A stretch of DNA of 64,000 nt from the NCBI GenBank assembly GCA_013397455.1, contig VYZB01000293.1, forward strand, positions 475,751-539,750. Reading direction: 5' to 3'. This document shows positions 27,628 to 40,764 of this stretch, piece by piece (position 1 is the first letter of the stretch; each line of letters opens with the position of its first letter). Below the pieces are notes generated by a model. The model was not told the origin of the DNA, ran no database searches, and was given only the letters and a program-made list of their open reading frames with translations. Source of the stretch: Crotophaga sulcirostris. Taxonomy: Eukaryota; Chordata; Aves; Cuculiformes; Crotophagidae. The position numbers and the translations under genes were made by a program.

Positions 27628-28785
27628 GACTAGTGGACAAAGGGAAGGCAGTGGACATGGGTTCTTCAGGATTTCAGTAAAGCCTTTGATGCTGTCTCTC
27701 ACAGTATTCCTGTCGATAAAACGTCTAGCATACAGTCAGACACACACACAATAGGATGGGTGAACAATTTGTTGAAGGATTGAGTTCAAAGATTCGTAGC
27801 ATATGGGGTGACACCTGGCTGGTGGCCAGTCATTAGTGGTGTACCCTAGGGCTAAATTTTAGGGCCAGTCCTCTTCAATGTTTTTATCAGTGACCTGAAC
27901 AAGTACACACTAAGTAAGTTTGTGCATGATGCTAAATTAGGAGGATGCTTTCATTCCCACGAGGGCAGAGAGTCCTTACAGAGAAATCCTTATAAAATAA
28001 TGTACTGGGCAACCACCAACTGTAGGAAATTTAACGAGGACAAATGCCAGGTTCTTCACCTGCAGCGGTATATCCTTGGGTGGACATACAGATTCATGAA
28101 CAAGAGGTTAGAGTGCAGACCTGAGGGAAGAAATTTGGAGATTTTGGTGATGAAAAGCTCAATATATGCCCTGGCAACTAAAAGGGCCCACTGCACCCTG
28201 GGATGCATTAAGTGCAGTGTAGCTAACCAGTCTAAAGAAGTAATTGTCCCACTGTACTCAGCATTGGTGCAGCCTCACCTTAAGTACTGTGTGCAGGTTT
28301 TAGCTACTGAATATGAGAATGACAGAAAATTACTCAAATGTGTCCAAAGGATGGCAACAAAAATAGTGAAAGGACTACAGGGCAGAATTTATGAGAAACG
28401 GCTGAGAATGAGGATAGTAGATTTCTTCAATTTAGAGAAGAGGAGGCTAGGTGTGACCTCATTGTCTACAACTTCCTCATGAGGGGGAGCAGAGAGGGAG
28501 ATGCTGAACTCTTCCCTCTGGTGTCTACAAACAGGGCAAAAGGAATAGCTTAAAGCTACATCAGTGGAAGTTCAGATTGTATATTAGGAAAAAGCCCTTC
28601 ACTGAGAGGGTGTTCAAGCACTCTAACAAGCTCCCCAGTGAAGTAGTGATGGTCTCAAGACTGTCAGTTTTCAAGAAGAAAGAATCTGGACAACACTCTT
28701 GGATACATGGTCTAAATTTGAAGTCGCCCTGTGTGGAGTCAGCAGTTGGAATCAATGATACTCATGGGCCCCTTCCAACTCTGGA
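27628..28785 (+). mobile_element. CR1 LINE, longest copy, with reverse-transcriptase remnants
   Basis: About 1.16 kb of ORF2 plus 3' UTR. In order: DFSKAFDAVSH near 27672 (RT motif A region), ILGPVLFNVFISDLN near 27857-27900, KFVHDAKLGG near 27917 in place of the usual FADDTKLGG (the catalytic D-D pair is broken), KFNEDKCQVLHL near 28030, then a 186-codon open stretch at 27922-28482 with VIVPLYSALVQPHLKYCVQV. The 3' part follows in other frames (RKKPFTERVFKHSNKLP near 28585), and the end reads GGGCCCCTTCCAACTCTGG without a clear octamer tail. Internal stops, frame shifts and a shortened region between motifs A and B show it is inactive. It lies antisense to GPC5. Confidence 0.95.
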
Positions 28786-31129
28786 CTTGATTAAAAAAAT
28801 CCTTCCTCCTTCCCTCAACACCACACAGAGTTAAGTTGGGCCTGCTTCCAATCAGACAGAAGTTTCATAAACTCTAAACTTTATCTGATAAACCTGATTG
28901 ACCTCAAGACATAAAATCTGTATGTAATAACTGAAAGAATATTTTTCTCACTAATAGAACTTGCATTGTACATTACTTGTGATTAATATTTTTTTCCATA
29001 TTTCATAGAAGAAAACCCTGCACAACTTAGATTTCAAGAATTTGAAATATATTCCTTTTGTGCATTTGGTGACACATTTCACAGTGCATTGCAGCGTCCC
29101 ACTGGAAAGTATATGTGCACAAATACTTTGAATATATTTACTTGCTTTCTTATGTAGGCACCACCCTATCTTTGAGGACAAGCAATTAATAATGCACTTG
29201 TTCAAAACAAGTGCTTTTAAAATGCTGTTTCTTTATAGATTATCAATTTGAGCTTTTTTGATCATCAGTGGTAGTCCACAGTAAACTTCCTTCTTCCTCT
29301 CACCGGTGAGTAGCATAGCTGTCAAGAACTAAAATGTTAAAATTGTTCCAAAAATAAAATAAAGCATCTTTTTAGATAGACTTTTTTGGGAAGTAGTTTT
29401 TGGCTGCCCTGTTTCTTTATTGCCTGTGGAAAAGCCTAGTTTCAAAGCTAGTGATGGACTACTCACTACTACTATTTTTTTAAAGAAGAATAAAAAAAAA
29501 AGAAAAGAACCGTGACACTGCAGTAGATAGATGATATCAAACATCTCTGCGATTAACTGGATGTAGAAGAAAATGAAATAGTAACATAAGGAGACTATTT
29601 TTTAATGTGATTTATACAGTATATTAAATAGTGGGGAAATCCTTTTGAGGAAAACTCTTTAGAGAAGGAACATGTACTCATATTGATGTTTGTTACAGTG
29701 TTGTAGCACATAAATATCCAAGCTGGCAAATACTGTACTAGAATTTCAGTTAATGAAATAATGCCATAAAATAACTATTTCTTCTAATTCTCAATGTCTA
29801 GATGCTTTTATTTCTCTTTTCTAAAAGTAAAATTATTGCAGAATCTCATTCTCTTACCAAATTAAGACCCATACTTTTATGATATTGATAGTAATACCTG
29901 CTCACAAGCAATCAGCCAGATGCTGTACCTGATAATATTCATACCCTTCTCCCCTGTTATCATCAGTCATTGCTGTTTGTCAGCGAGTGCTACAGTGTCA
30001 TCTTCTGGCATACAGAAGAATTAATTGCCTTCTCACTGTGAAAGAACATTGCTATTAGAAGGAAAAGTTAAGAAACAAGATTAAAGAACTGAAATAAAAA
30101 GCATCTGCTTTTCTTCAATTATTTTATACAGACCAATCGAAACAATAACGAATGATGAGAAATTAAAATCTAGCTCTTCCATAAGTGGCCATCTGGGCAT
30201 GAAAGTTTATGTGTGAGGCAATGGTTTCTAGGGCTATTAGTATCCTAAATAATGACATATAATTGAATTAATTGCCATAAGATAACAAATGGTAATTAAT
30301 TAGAAAAAGGTAGAGCAATAAAAAAGGACTAAAAAAGGCGATAGGACTGACTAGAAGAAAAAAAACCCTGATTATTCTCTTTTTGAATACATCTTTAAAC
30401 ACTTCCTTTTGCATTTTCTGATTCATGGAAATGAATTTCATAGAAATTGCTGCAGAGTAAAATAAATTAATGTTTATGGATTTGGGGATCATGGGAGTTG
30501 TTAATTAACTGAATAATATATTTGATATTTTACTAGAAAACTAATTTATAGTTTTATAAAACTGTTACTGAGTTCATTGACTATCACAATCTCTTTAATT
30601 ATATATTATATTTTTCCTTTTTTTTTTTTATGAAGTATGTTGTGACACTATATATCACATATCTTGCTCAGCACAATCAAAGAAGTGAATCTTGAGAGTT
30701 CACTGACAAGAGCATTATAGTGTGATCATTGGTGGCTCAGTCCTGGGTCATTATTGCTCCTCACAGGTGATGAGAAGTTACCATTTATTTCTAGCATCTA
30801 TTGAATTTTTCCCTTTTCTGTGGATGTTGCAAACAAAGGTATCAATCACGGGAACATTTTTCACAATGCAATGCTACTGGAATCTTGATAGTTGGTTACT
30901 GTCTTTAAAGAAGTAGCCCGGAATCAATCAAAAATACTTGGCACAGGAATGGGAACAGCTGAAGTCCTGACTGTACATAAGCAGATCTACAAGCAGAATG
31001 TCCTCTCTGATTTTTTTTTCTAAAATCTGACAAAATTAAAAGTAAATTAGAATAAGAATTCATGGAGCAATATACTTGTTAACTTACTGCAGACAGAGCT
31101 ATAAAAAGCCTGCAGTTTTTGCCATCTAA

Positions 31130-31374
31130 CAGGCCAAACCTTCCAAATTTTGCCCTTTCTGCAGTGTGAGTACAGCAGTAGACTCACAGTTGAGCCCACA
31201 GGGCTGTCCAGAGCGCTGGCTCCTGACCAGGGCTGGATTAAGCAGCAAGTGATTAAGCTGAGCTGATTACTGCCTCAACCTGTCCACTTGGCCCCACTTC
31301 CAAAAGTGATTCCCCCTTCACAGGAACAGAGGAGTCCCCAGCGGTACCTGACACACCAGTGCCCAGTGTGATGT
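31130..31374. other. GC-rich flank of the LTR, unclassified
   Basis: About 245 bp of clearly higher GC content directly precede the LTR-like element, including GGGCTGTCCAGAGCGCTGGC. It is not part of the LTR as I recognise it. It could be another, older repeat into which the LTR inserted, a fragment of ERV internal sequence, or host sequence. I see no gene in it. Confidence 0.4.
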
Positions 31375-32217
31375 TGCACTGGGTTCACAAGGCCAGGTGC
31401 TGGCAATGGAAGCTGCAGGGGTGGCCCCTGTGAGGAGAGGTTGAGACTGGCTTGTGCTGGACAGAGTCGGCTCCCGTGAGACCTAGTGGACACAATGCAG
31501 GACACAGCTGAGCCCCATCAGTCAAGATGCCTCGAGAAAAAAATACTTAAGAAGGGCAAAATTCTTACCTGGTGGGAGTCAGAGTGAGAGAAAAGGTGGA
31601 GAGAAAGGAGGTGCTCCAGGTGTTGGAGCAGAAACTCCTCTGCAGAACATGCAGAGCATCAAGCTAGAGCTGATAACCACACTACAACCTGTGGAGGACT
31701 TCATGCTGGAGCAGGTGGACAAGTTTTGACGGAAGCTGCAGCCTACAGAAGGGAGCCTGTGCTAGAGCAGTCTTTTCCTGAAGGACTGCAGCCCACAAAA
31801 AGTACCCACGCTGGAGCAGGGAAGAAAATGTGAGGAGGAAGGAGCTGCAGGTGTTATGAATTGCCTGCAACCCCTATTCCCTGTCATCTCTGCACCACTC
31901 AGTGGCAGGAGGAGGTAAAGGAGCTGGAAATAAAGCAGTGAAGTTCAGTGAAAAAGGGCAGGTGATGGTGGGAAGGTGGTTTATTTTTCTGTTTGTTCCT
32001 TACCATCCTACTTTATTTTAATTGGCAAGAAATTCAAGTAATTTTCCCCAAGTTGAGTCTTTTTACGCTTGTGGTGATATTTAGTAAGTGACTTCCCTGT
32101 CTTTATCTCAACACACAAAATTTTTTAACTTTTTTTTTGGTTTATCATTTGTTGAGGAGGGGGTGTGAGAGATAAGCTGAGTGGGTATCTGGCAGCCAGC
32201 CAAATCAACTCATGGCA
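31375..32217 (+). mobile_element. Solo-LTR-like endogenous retrovirus element
   Basis: The block starts TGCACTGGGTTCACAAGG and ends GGCAGCCAGCCAAATCAAC followed by TCATGGCA, so it has TG...CA ends. I recognise both ends and the middle as an avian ERV LTR type. The interior has degenerate copies of GCTGGAGCAG (31705, 31761 and 31810, with a weaker one near 31622) next to CTGCAGCC blocks, a feature of that LTR. An AATAAA lies at 31929-31934 and long T runs follow. No gag, pol or env sequence adjoins either side, so it is most likely a solo LTR left by recombination. The flanks (GATGT and TCTAT) do not match as a target duplication; the ends may be shifted or decayed. It is antisense to GPC5. 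Confidence 0.72.
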
Positions 32218-34826
32218 TCTATATTAACATATAACAAAAGCACATACCTTGAAGTGTCGGTCTCTAAACAGTTATGTTGGAGGTCTAGCATCATGTGTGG
32301 TCCATCTATACTGGCTAGAGGAGACATAGCTCCAGAAAACAGGCAAGGTGGGCAGCAGAAGCCACCTTCTCAGCAAAATCAATTAGCAAACAGTAATTGG
32401 TGCTTATAGTTTCCATATATTTAAGATATGTTTAAGTTTTTTATGTGTTTCAGTCTTGGAACTACCAGAGATTAGCACATCATAAACCAGAAATCTATTC
32501 AAATTCCTTAGTATCTTCATTTAAACATATGAGCACGCATGTTTGAATTATTGAATATAAAATCCCTGATGTACACTTTTAACTAGCCAACATTTAAAAA
32601 ACAATAAATATTTTAATAAATCTCAAGTACTTCTGCAATGCACGATCAATATTTTTGTCTATGACTAGCTTTTGCTGAAAATTTGATTAGGAGACCTTCA
32701 ACTTAACTAACAGTTCCTTTTTTTTTTTTAGCTAATGGCTGAATTTATCTATGTAAGGCATTGACACAAATTGTACTAACTGATTATTTTGCATTTATTA
32801 ACCACATATGATAGCTTTTTCCTTTAAGAACAACTGCTATATTTTGATTTTGCTACTTGGTATTTCAGAAATAGCATTTTTTAACAGACAGCTGTCTCCA
32901 CTGTCTAACAGCTGATGTGTTTTCCAAATGTCACTGTTGCGATCTGTAAGACACCCTTAACGGTGTTATACTTTCTATATCACTATCACCTATGTAAGTG
33001 TCCTCAACTGTGTTTCTCACATCTTAAAGCTGTTCACAAGATCTCTACCCTTTGGCCTTCGAGCTGGAGTCTTACATACATGTGCTTTTCTATTTAAGCC
33101 TCTAAACATTGAAAAAAACTCCAAAATTATGGAGCAGGCGTAATAAAGGAAGTGAACAAAGACATTTCTACCTAGTTCTCATACATCCTTCTCTATTCAG
33201 ACTCATTCTCATTCAGACATCTCAGTCTTCTTCAGAATGACTTTCTTATCCTTAGGCATTTTATTTCTATCTACCACCCTTTATCAAGGCTATATTTTTG
33301 CTCCTCCACATTGAGTTTCAGAGACATTTTGGCCCTGAATTAAAATGGGATTAATTGACTTTTACCCACAATGCTTAGGGCATTATTGATAAAAAGAATA
33401 AAAAAAAAAAAGTCCTATGCCCTTCCCAGAAAACTGATGCACCTTTCTATATGATCTGTCCATGCTCACAATGTTCATAGCAAGCCCACATCATACGTTT
33501 GAATGAGAATAGTACCAGCTACTCAGGAGGCCCTGAATTTAATCTTGTGCTATAAAAGCAGTTATCCAGGGATGACTGCATGCAACATACACTTGAGAAA
33601 GGAAGTTAAATGGGAGAAAAGATCCAGCTTTCAGAGACTTAATGGATGTGACATAAAAAATAATAGTGACTATATGGTACCACAAAGGAGGTCTTTGATG
33701 ACGTCTGTGTCTATTGAGCTGTAGCATAACCCTCTGTTTCTGAAACTGGGTTAATCACAATGAAGCAGGAGATTTTTCCTTCCTTAAGCACATCTGCTGG
33801 TTCTGAGCACAATCTGCTTAATGGGGTTCCAAGTAAGAAAAATTACTCATGTTTAGCATGTCCAATCTCACTGCTACTGGCCAACATCTGGTGGAGATTT
33901 CTTCTAGTTAGCCAACCTTTGAAAACATGGGAAGGGAATTTATCTCCAGTTTCACTTATATAAATGTAGGTATCTGCAATACAAGGTTTAATGTGAGCTA
34001 GCTCCTGCTATAGTCACTGGAAACAGAGTTTGTACAGTCAAAAGAAACTAGCGAGCACCTACTGAAAGAAACTCCTGAAATAATCTGTGAAAATAACAGC
34101 ATGTCTAGGCAGCTGAGTCCCACCCCAACAGTTAGGTGTTTGATCTAGAGGGGAATAGAGGATCTTTTTCCCTTTCCATACATTTCTTCCTAGAAAGTAA
34201 AAAACAGTACTTGTGCCTATTAGTACGCTAATTCTAGAAGAGGCGTCACATTTGTAAACCAGCTTGGAATTAAATAAACATCTAACCACTTCTGTTAAGA
34301 AGAATAGAAGAAAAAGGAATATCAGTTGCTGCCCTGCAGATACATTGCTTCAGAGAATACAAGTCATAACTGGGTATTTTAAAATAGATTCACTTTTCTT
34401 GGCAAAGTTTTGCTGATTTTTTTCAATATTCACACACATTCTGCAGATTTTAAGAACTAGGTTTTGAATAGTCACATCTCTGATATATATTATTTCTTGG
34501 GAAAAAATAGTGCTGTGTTTCTGTAACAAACAAATTAATCTTTTGTCTTTTATTTAAAAGTTTAAAAATGGTTTGAACATGAATTACTGAGAAGAAAATT
34601 ATTCAAGGCATTGGAGTTATAATCATTAGTAGAGGAAGATTCAAAGATGAAATTAATTTAATTTAAGTCTCTGCACAGGTTGCAAAGGGAATCACACACT
34701 GAGATCATACACTTTGATTTCTTTAAAGAATATAATAAAGATTGGAGATGGCATGAGAGGCAGAGAAACTAGCTTTGATTATAAACTACCTTTGAGTTTA
34801 CAGAAGTGTGACATTTATCATGGTTG

Positions 34827-34849
34827 CAATCCATTTAAAAAATGGATTG
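34827..34849. repeat. Perfect 10-bp inverted repeat
   Basis: CAATCCATTT and its complement AAATGGATTG are separated by three A residues. This would form a short perfect hairpin. No longer stem surrounds it, so it is not a good microRNA precursor. Probably chance. Confidence 0.6.
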
Positions 34850-37800
34850 AAATATAAATTTCTGGTATGATCCACAACTTTGAAAAAGGAGCAGATTCTT
34901 TCATCAGCAGATTAAAAAGTGTTTCAGAGTTCCATTTCAATTTAGTGAAATAATTCCTTTTTAATATAATTGTCATGAAAGTTTTGGTTTGTTGTAGTTT
35001 TAACATTTATTTTTCTGTGTTTCAAATCTAAAAAGAGAAAGAGATAAAACAGGTACTAAGACAGTTTGATAACCAAACCCACCATGGGATTCACAGCCAT
35101 TCTCACATCTTTTTGCACCAATAACAATTTTCTCTGTCACAGATGGTGGAAAAATGAATTATTTCTTCTCATGACAAATGAGGCTTTTCAGACAATGTGA
35201 ATTCCATTTTACAGGCCTTGTTGGCTATATTTGCAAGCAGCCCCTCTATTTTATGTTGTAATGAATCATTAGTGATCTCGACAATAAGACTGTAACGTGC
35301 ATGGAAAAAATATTTAACTCTTACCTAAAAATAAGCAAAATGAAACCAAAACAAGACAAAAAGCAAAAGAATTTAACTTATGGAAGGACTTGACTAGCTA
35401 ACTTTACGTATCTGTGCTTGAGCTACTGAAGCCTGAGTCCTTTTACAATCCATTGGGAGAGACAGGGATTGTGCCCTCGTGTGTTTGTACATTTCCAGTG
35501 ATAAATATTTATTTATTTACAGTGACAATAAAAAGAGTCTAAATTTCTTAGTTCAAGCACAGATATTTATATTATAAATAGCTAACATGAAGAAAAATCC
35601 TGTCCCTATATCTCTTGTTATTAAAGTAACATTGTATTCTAAGGAAAATAAAAAAATCAACAGTAGTGTATAGCTATCTTCCAACGTTCTTATTTAGATT
35701 TTGGGTGGTGAAAAGGTAAGGTTTTCACTGTAACATTAAAGTAGCTAATCTGATCATTTTAGGGAATTGTTTCTAGAATATGATTTCAGATTGCATAGAG
35801 GTTAGCTTTTTATTTCCTTTCCCTCAAAACAATAAGAAGAGTCAATTTTTATAAAAAAAAAAACCTCTTACATTTTCTTTGAGGCTTTATGTCAGTGGAG
35901 TAGAAATACACTGGAAGAGTAAAAGAATCATCAAAAGTACTATCAAAAGCTATCACAGACAGGATGAAAAATGTGACATTAACAGTGGGATGCCATTCTT
36001 CTTTTTTTTCCTCAAAATAAAATTATATTGAAATATCGAATAAAAGTATAGAACAGGTCAAATTCCCAAAGCAAATATTCAGATCTTTGCTAATTTTGTC
36101 TCCAGTCTTAGCCTGAACAAGAGTTTAAAGATCAATACACTTGTGACAGACTTAAAAATGAAATTCAAAATTGTGAGTTAAAGAAAAAAATCTTAGAGAT
36201 AATAAAGTCACACATGAGGCAAACTGGAGATGAAAGTGACTCTTCAGAAGGTCTGTTTTTCAAAAATAACTTGACTTTTGCATACTTATTTTAAATAAAA
36301 ACTCATAGCTTTTTGAAGATTAGACATCGTCACTTTGGGAAAGAGATTGATTTAAACAAAATTGCTTGAAAGGAATGTATTTTTATGGGAAAACTCATGC
36401 TTATTTTTAATTTGTATAAAGGAAAACAATATAAATTCTCATCCTCTGAATTCATGGAAGAATTTAGTAGAAGAGTAAAGGTGGATTGAACACTGATAAG
36501 AACAGTTCTATAAAAGATACTACTTTCATCTCCTCAATGCATTGCTTTAAAGCACATTTCGAACAGCACATTAAATTAATAAACAATATTGGTCGATTGA
36601 ATTATAATCCATAATAATTAGAAATTATTAGGGATATAGCTATAATATTAGACATTGGTTCAATGAAATACTATATGCAGTAAAAGTCTTGAATTTTCTG
36701 GTAACTTCAGAATTTGTGGTATTTCCTTTTATGGAAATATTAGTGGTAATTCCTTTTAAAATATAATTAGAGCTTTGTAACTGCTTCTAAAGTCATTATG
36801 CGGTCTCTCTGGAAAATAAAAGCTCCTATGAAGTCAGTGAAATAATGCCTGTTGACCTTAGAAAGAACTTGATCAGAACTAATTTAAAATGTAACATATA
36901 TTAGCCTTATTATTTTCCAATTAACCAGACTCTGCAAAAACAAGCAATGTATTTTGACCTTGGTTTTACATATCTAAGATGCATATGGAAAAATAAATAG
37001 TACATAACTTAATCTAGATTAAACAAGGAATTGTAATGCTTTGTATGAAAAGAATGCATTAAGGAGCACTTTTTTTCAGGAGTTGGACACAATATGGTCT
37101 TTTTATGAAATTTTCAAAGTTCTTACCTGTTAATGGGATGAAATATAAACCTTTTAAAAGATTTAAAAAACCCCAATTTAAGTCAGAAACTAGTGAAGTA
37201 GTTATTCTGTTTTTCCCCCATATGCTACTTGAATGGTTTTAACAACAGCTCTAGAGACAGACTGATTGTTATCTCCCTGTAGTTTTTCCCACTCTATCCA
37301 AATATATAGAGTCTTTGGACCAAAGAGAGAGACTTATAATAGGTAAAGATAGGAAAAAAAGTACTTGGGCAAAACCTGCTGCTTTTTGAAAGACTAACTT
37401 TAACCATTTTTCCACTGACTCATTTGTATATTAGTATATTACGCAACTTTGATGATATCACATTATACATCAAAAAGGTTCTCATAGGCTAATAATAATT
37501 GGGAGGCCAAAATTATCTCATCCTTCCTTCCTGTAAGAACACTGTCATAATCTGACCTCTTTTCTCTCTTTCCCTTGTCTTTTAGGGAACTGAAAATCTT
37601 TTGAAGAGAAAGATCCATTGTAATCAGTGCACATGTGAAGTTCAAAGGTTTTTCTGTATGCATGATCGGATTTTAGCACAGAAATACATAATGGTATAGA
37701 TTATTGATATATAAACCGTACCACAGCAATACACAAGTTCCAATGATTTGCACAAAAATAAAAATTCACCTGTGGACTCTTATACACAGACCTTCACCAG

Positions 37801-38534
37801 CCTATGAAGTCTTTGCAGGTAAAGTTGCTGGATGAATAACGACATGAAGCAGTAAGAGAAAAAATAAAGAAATTCCTTTTAAAATTCCCTGTAAAAACTG
37901 AGAAAAAATACAAGACAACTTCCTTGTATTTTATTTTGCAAAGAAGTGTGGCCTGTATATTCACATTAGGCATTGGAAAAAAATCATAACATTTCAATTT
38001 TTAGTTATTTCATATTAGAAGAGTAATAGCTCTCTCTCTTGAACACAATCTGTTTTTAGGAGTCAATATTTGCACTTCTTGAGTCATGAATTAGACTGTA
38101 GTCATGAATTAAAGCCTTCTGTCAGGTTGGATCATTAATTCAGAAACAAATAAGGGGAAAAGTTACATACAATTTGCTAAGAGAATTCATACAAAGGCAG
38201 AAATAAAGTGAGCTAATATAAAATTTTGTACTTTTCAGCAGTGTGTTGCCTGGTATTAACATGTTACCCTCAACAGGAAGACTGTTATGACATAGCCTGC
38301 CACAAAGACAAACAAAGCAGCACAATTACTCTTCAAAGGTTTTAAGTTATCAAAAAACATTTAACAAGTATATTCACTGATCTAAAACACAGCACATCAA
38401 AGCAGTGGTAATTATTACAAATTACCTGCATTAATAAGATGAGGTTATATTTTGATGGGAATTACCTTATAATAGTACCACTAACTCTGTAATTACCAGA
38501 AAACTGGAGCCTTTTACTGCATGTATTATTTAAT

Positions 38535-38600
38535 TGAACCAATAAATATATATTTATACAAATATTAAATATTTATATATTATAGGAATAATGTATAAAT
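38535..38600. repeat. AT-rich palindromic stretch
   Basis: Alternating AAATATATATTTATA and AATATTAAATATTTATATATTATA runs, self-complementary over short distances. Low-complexity DNA with no gene. Confidence 0.7.
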
Positions 38601-39746
38601 ATTGACACTCACAGTTACCAGCAAAGAAACAAATTTTCCAGCAAAGTATCAGTGTATATTGCTTTTTCATTCATTCTGTTATATTTCCTGAGGAAAAGGA
38701 ATAAGACAATAGATGTTATAACTATTTATCTGGATATAGAATTACCTAAATGCTTTCCTTCCACAGCATTAGATGAAGAGTAACCAACGCCACTCTTACA
38801 AAAGTGTTAATGTACACCATCCGCCTGTTGAACAAATTGCAACTTTGTACTTCTCAGTTTTCAGAGACCACATACTCTGGTATGTCCCTTTCTGATCTGA
38901 ATGCTCCTGTCAAAGTTACAGCACTTCAGGAGCTCCTTTCTGGAATAACCAGAGAAATACAGAATATGGTATTCTGTTGTTAAGGTACAATGTAGCTTCT
39001 GTATCACTTGAACTACCTTTCATTTTATTGGCTATACATAAATGAGAAAGGAATACAGTTGGTATACTGAAGCAGGTAGTCATTTTATGCGTTACCAGAA
39101 TAATAAAAAGGTAATTTATCAGTCCAGAGAATACTGGGGCTCCAATTAACAGGACAGGATGGAAAGCTCACTCCTCTCCCTCCATTCATTAATTTCCTTC
39201 TAACTTTTCTTTCTTACCAGCAGGGACATCTTATAAGATTCTTCCGATTGACCTTCCAGATATGGAGATACTTTTGAGCCATGTGAACCAACAGGTTACA
39301 CACTGAATGAAGAAATAATATGCCATTTGTTTGTTTCACCTAATTTTAGCAATTACAGAGGAACAGAGAGCCAATTCCAGATACAGTCCTTCCTCAAATA
39401 GACCTGACAGTGTATATGTCCAGTTGCCAGCTGCTGACTATAAATTACTTCTGAATGGTACTCTTATAAAACGTGGGGGGCGGCAAAAATCCTTCTGTGT
39501 GGAAGTATGTTTTTGCCTGGAATTACTGTAGAAGTCACAACAGGTGCTACAGTGGGGCAATACACTCTCTTCTTGCATTTCATTACAGGGTGGATTGTCC
39601 TGTGGGACCTCTAATTTCCTACTTCTCCACAATCATCTTTGAAACAAATTCTTCCAAAGACAAACCACTAACTACAAACAGAATGATAAGATGGACAACA
39701 CACACAGTCTATATCTGGTGAATTTTGTAAGGTTAAAAAAAGTTGG

Positions 39747-39776
39747 CATTCAATTTCATTCAATTCCATTCAATTC
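39747..39776. repeat. Three tandem copies of a 10-bp unit
   Basis: CATTCAATTT, CATTCAATTC and CATTCAATTC occur head to tail, with one difference in the last base of the first unit. A minisatellite-like expansion of minimal size. Confidence 0.9.
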
Positions 39777-40726
39777 ACATTAGCAATGAGGGATTAGAAA
39801 GCATACTATTGTGTGTAAACAAAATGAAACCTGAAATCCTACTCAGACATAAGGGATCCTCTCCTTTACTGAGGTAATACAAAATGATATATGAGAATTT
39901 AGAACAATATAACAGATGGCGAACATCATAAAGGAAATTTTATTTCTTTCACTGTGTGACACATTCCACCAGTCTTCCTAAGTCTTTGAATCCTGAGACA
40001 CTCAGAGACAGCCAAAATCTAATAAGAAACCCTTCGTATGACTTCCATGACAGTTTGTACCCCAGCACTTTACTTTTGTCGTTGGGGATGGTGAATGGTG
40101 TAGATTTAGTGGATGAGGTTGTGTGAGCAAACCAGAATAGATTAACTTTGTTACTTGATATCATTGACAATTTCTAAGATTGAAAATATAGTTTTCTGAA
40201 TTGCGTACTTATTAGTATTTCTCTTCTTTGTTTAGTTAGACAATAAATGTTAAAGGAAAGTGACTGTGAACTGTGCAAAAGTGATTTTGGACCATATTTC
40301 TATAACTTTAATATAATTTAATATGAGAGAGAGATAGTGGCTTTCCACTACAACTGCGATAAAAGTGAACTCAAACACACTGGTCAATAACAAGCCTGTT
40401 GTGAAATAGCTGTCATAGAAGCACTGAAAAGTTTTGAATTAAATCAACGGATGCAGGCTGGACTTTTCAAGTACAAAATCCTAAAAAGTACCCCGGGGAA
40501 ATGTCATGTAATTAAAGGAATTATTTTTCATTAGAATATATAAACTATTTCATTTATATAATATTTATTTTTAAATATGCTTCCTATTGACTTAAGACAA
40601 ACATTGTTTTAAGATTAAATGCTGTAAGTTTTTTAAGATGTTTAAAAGTATTGCAGGGGCTCTTCGTCTAGCTTTTGACAGTCTGTGTTGTTTTATATCA
40701 CTTCCACTTCAAACTGTGAATCCTGA

Positions 40727-40764
40727 TTCTTCATATTCAACTCCTTTCTTCATATTCAGCTCCT
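40727..40764. repeat. 19-bp tandem duplication
   Basis: TTCTTCATATTCAACTCCT is followed immediately by TTCTTCATATTCAGCTCCT; the two differ at one base. A recent-looking local duplication. Confidence 0.9.

Noticed and set aside
34827..34849. Perfect inverted repeat as a microRNA precursor
   Set aside because: The stem is only 10 bp with a 3-base loop and does not extend, too short for a Drosha substrate.
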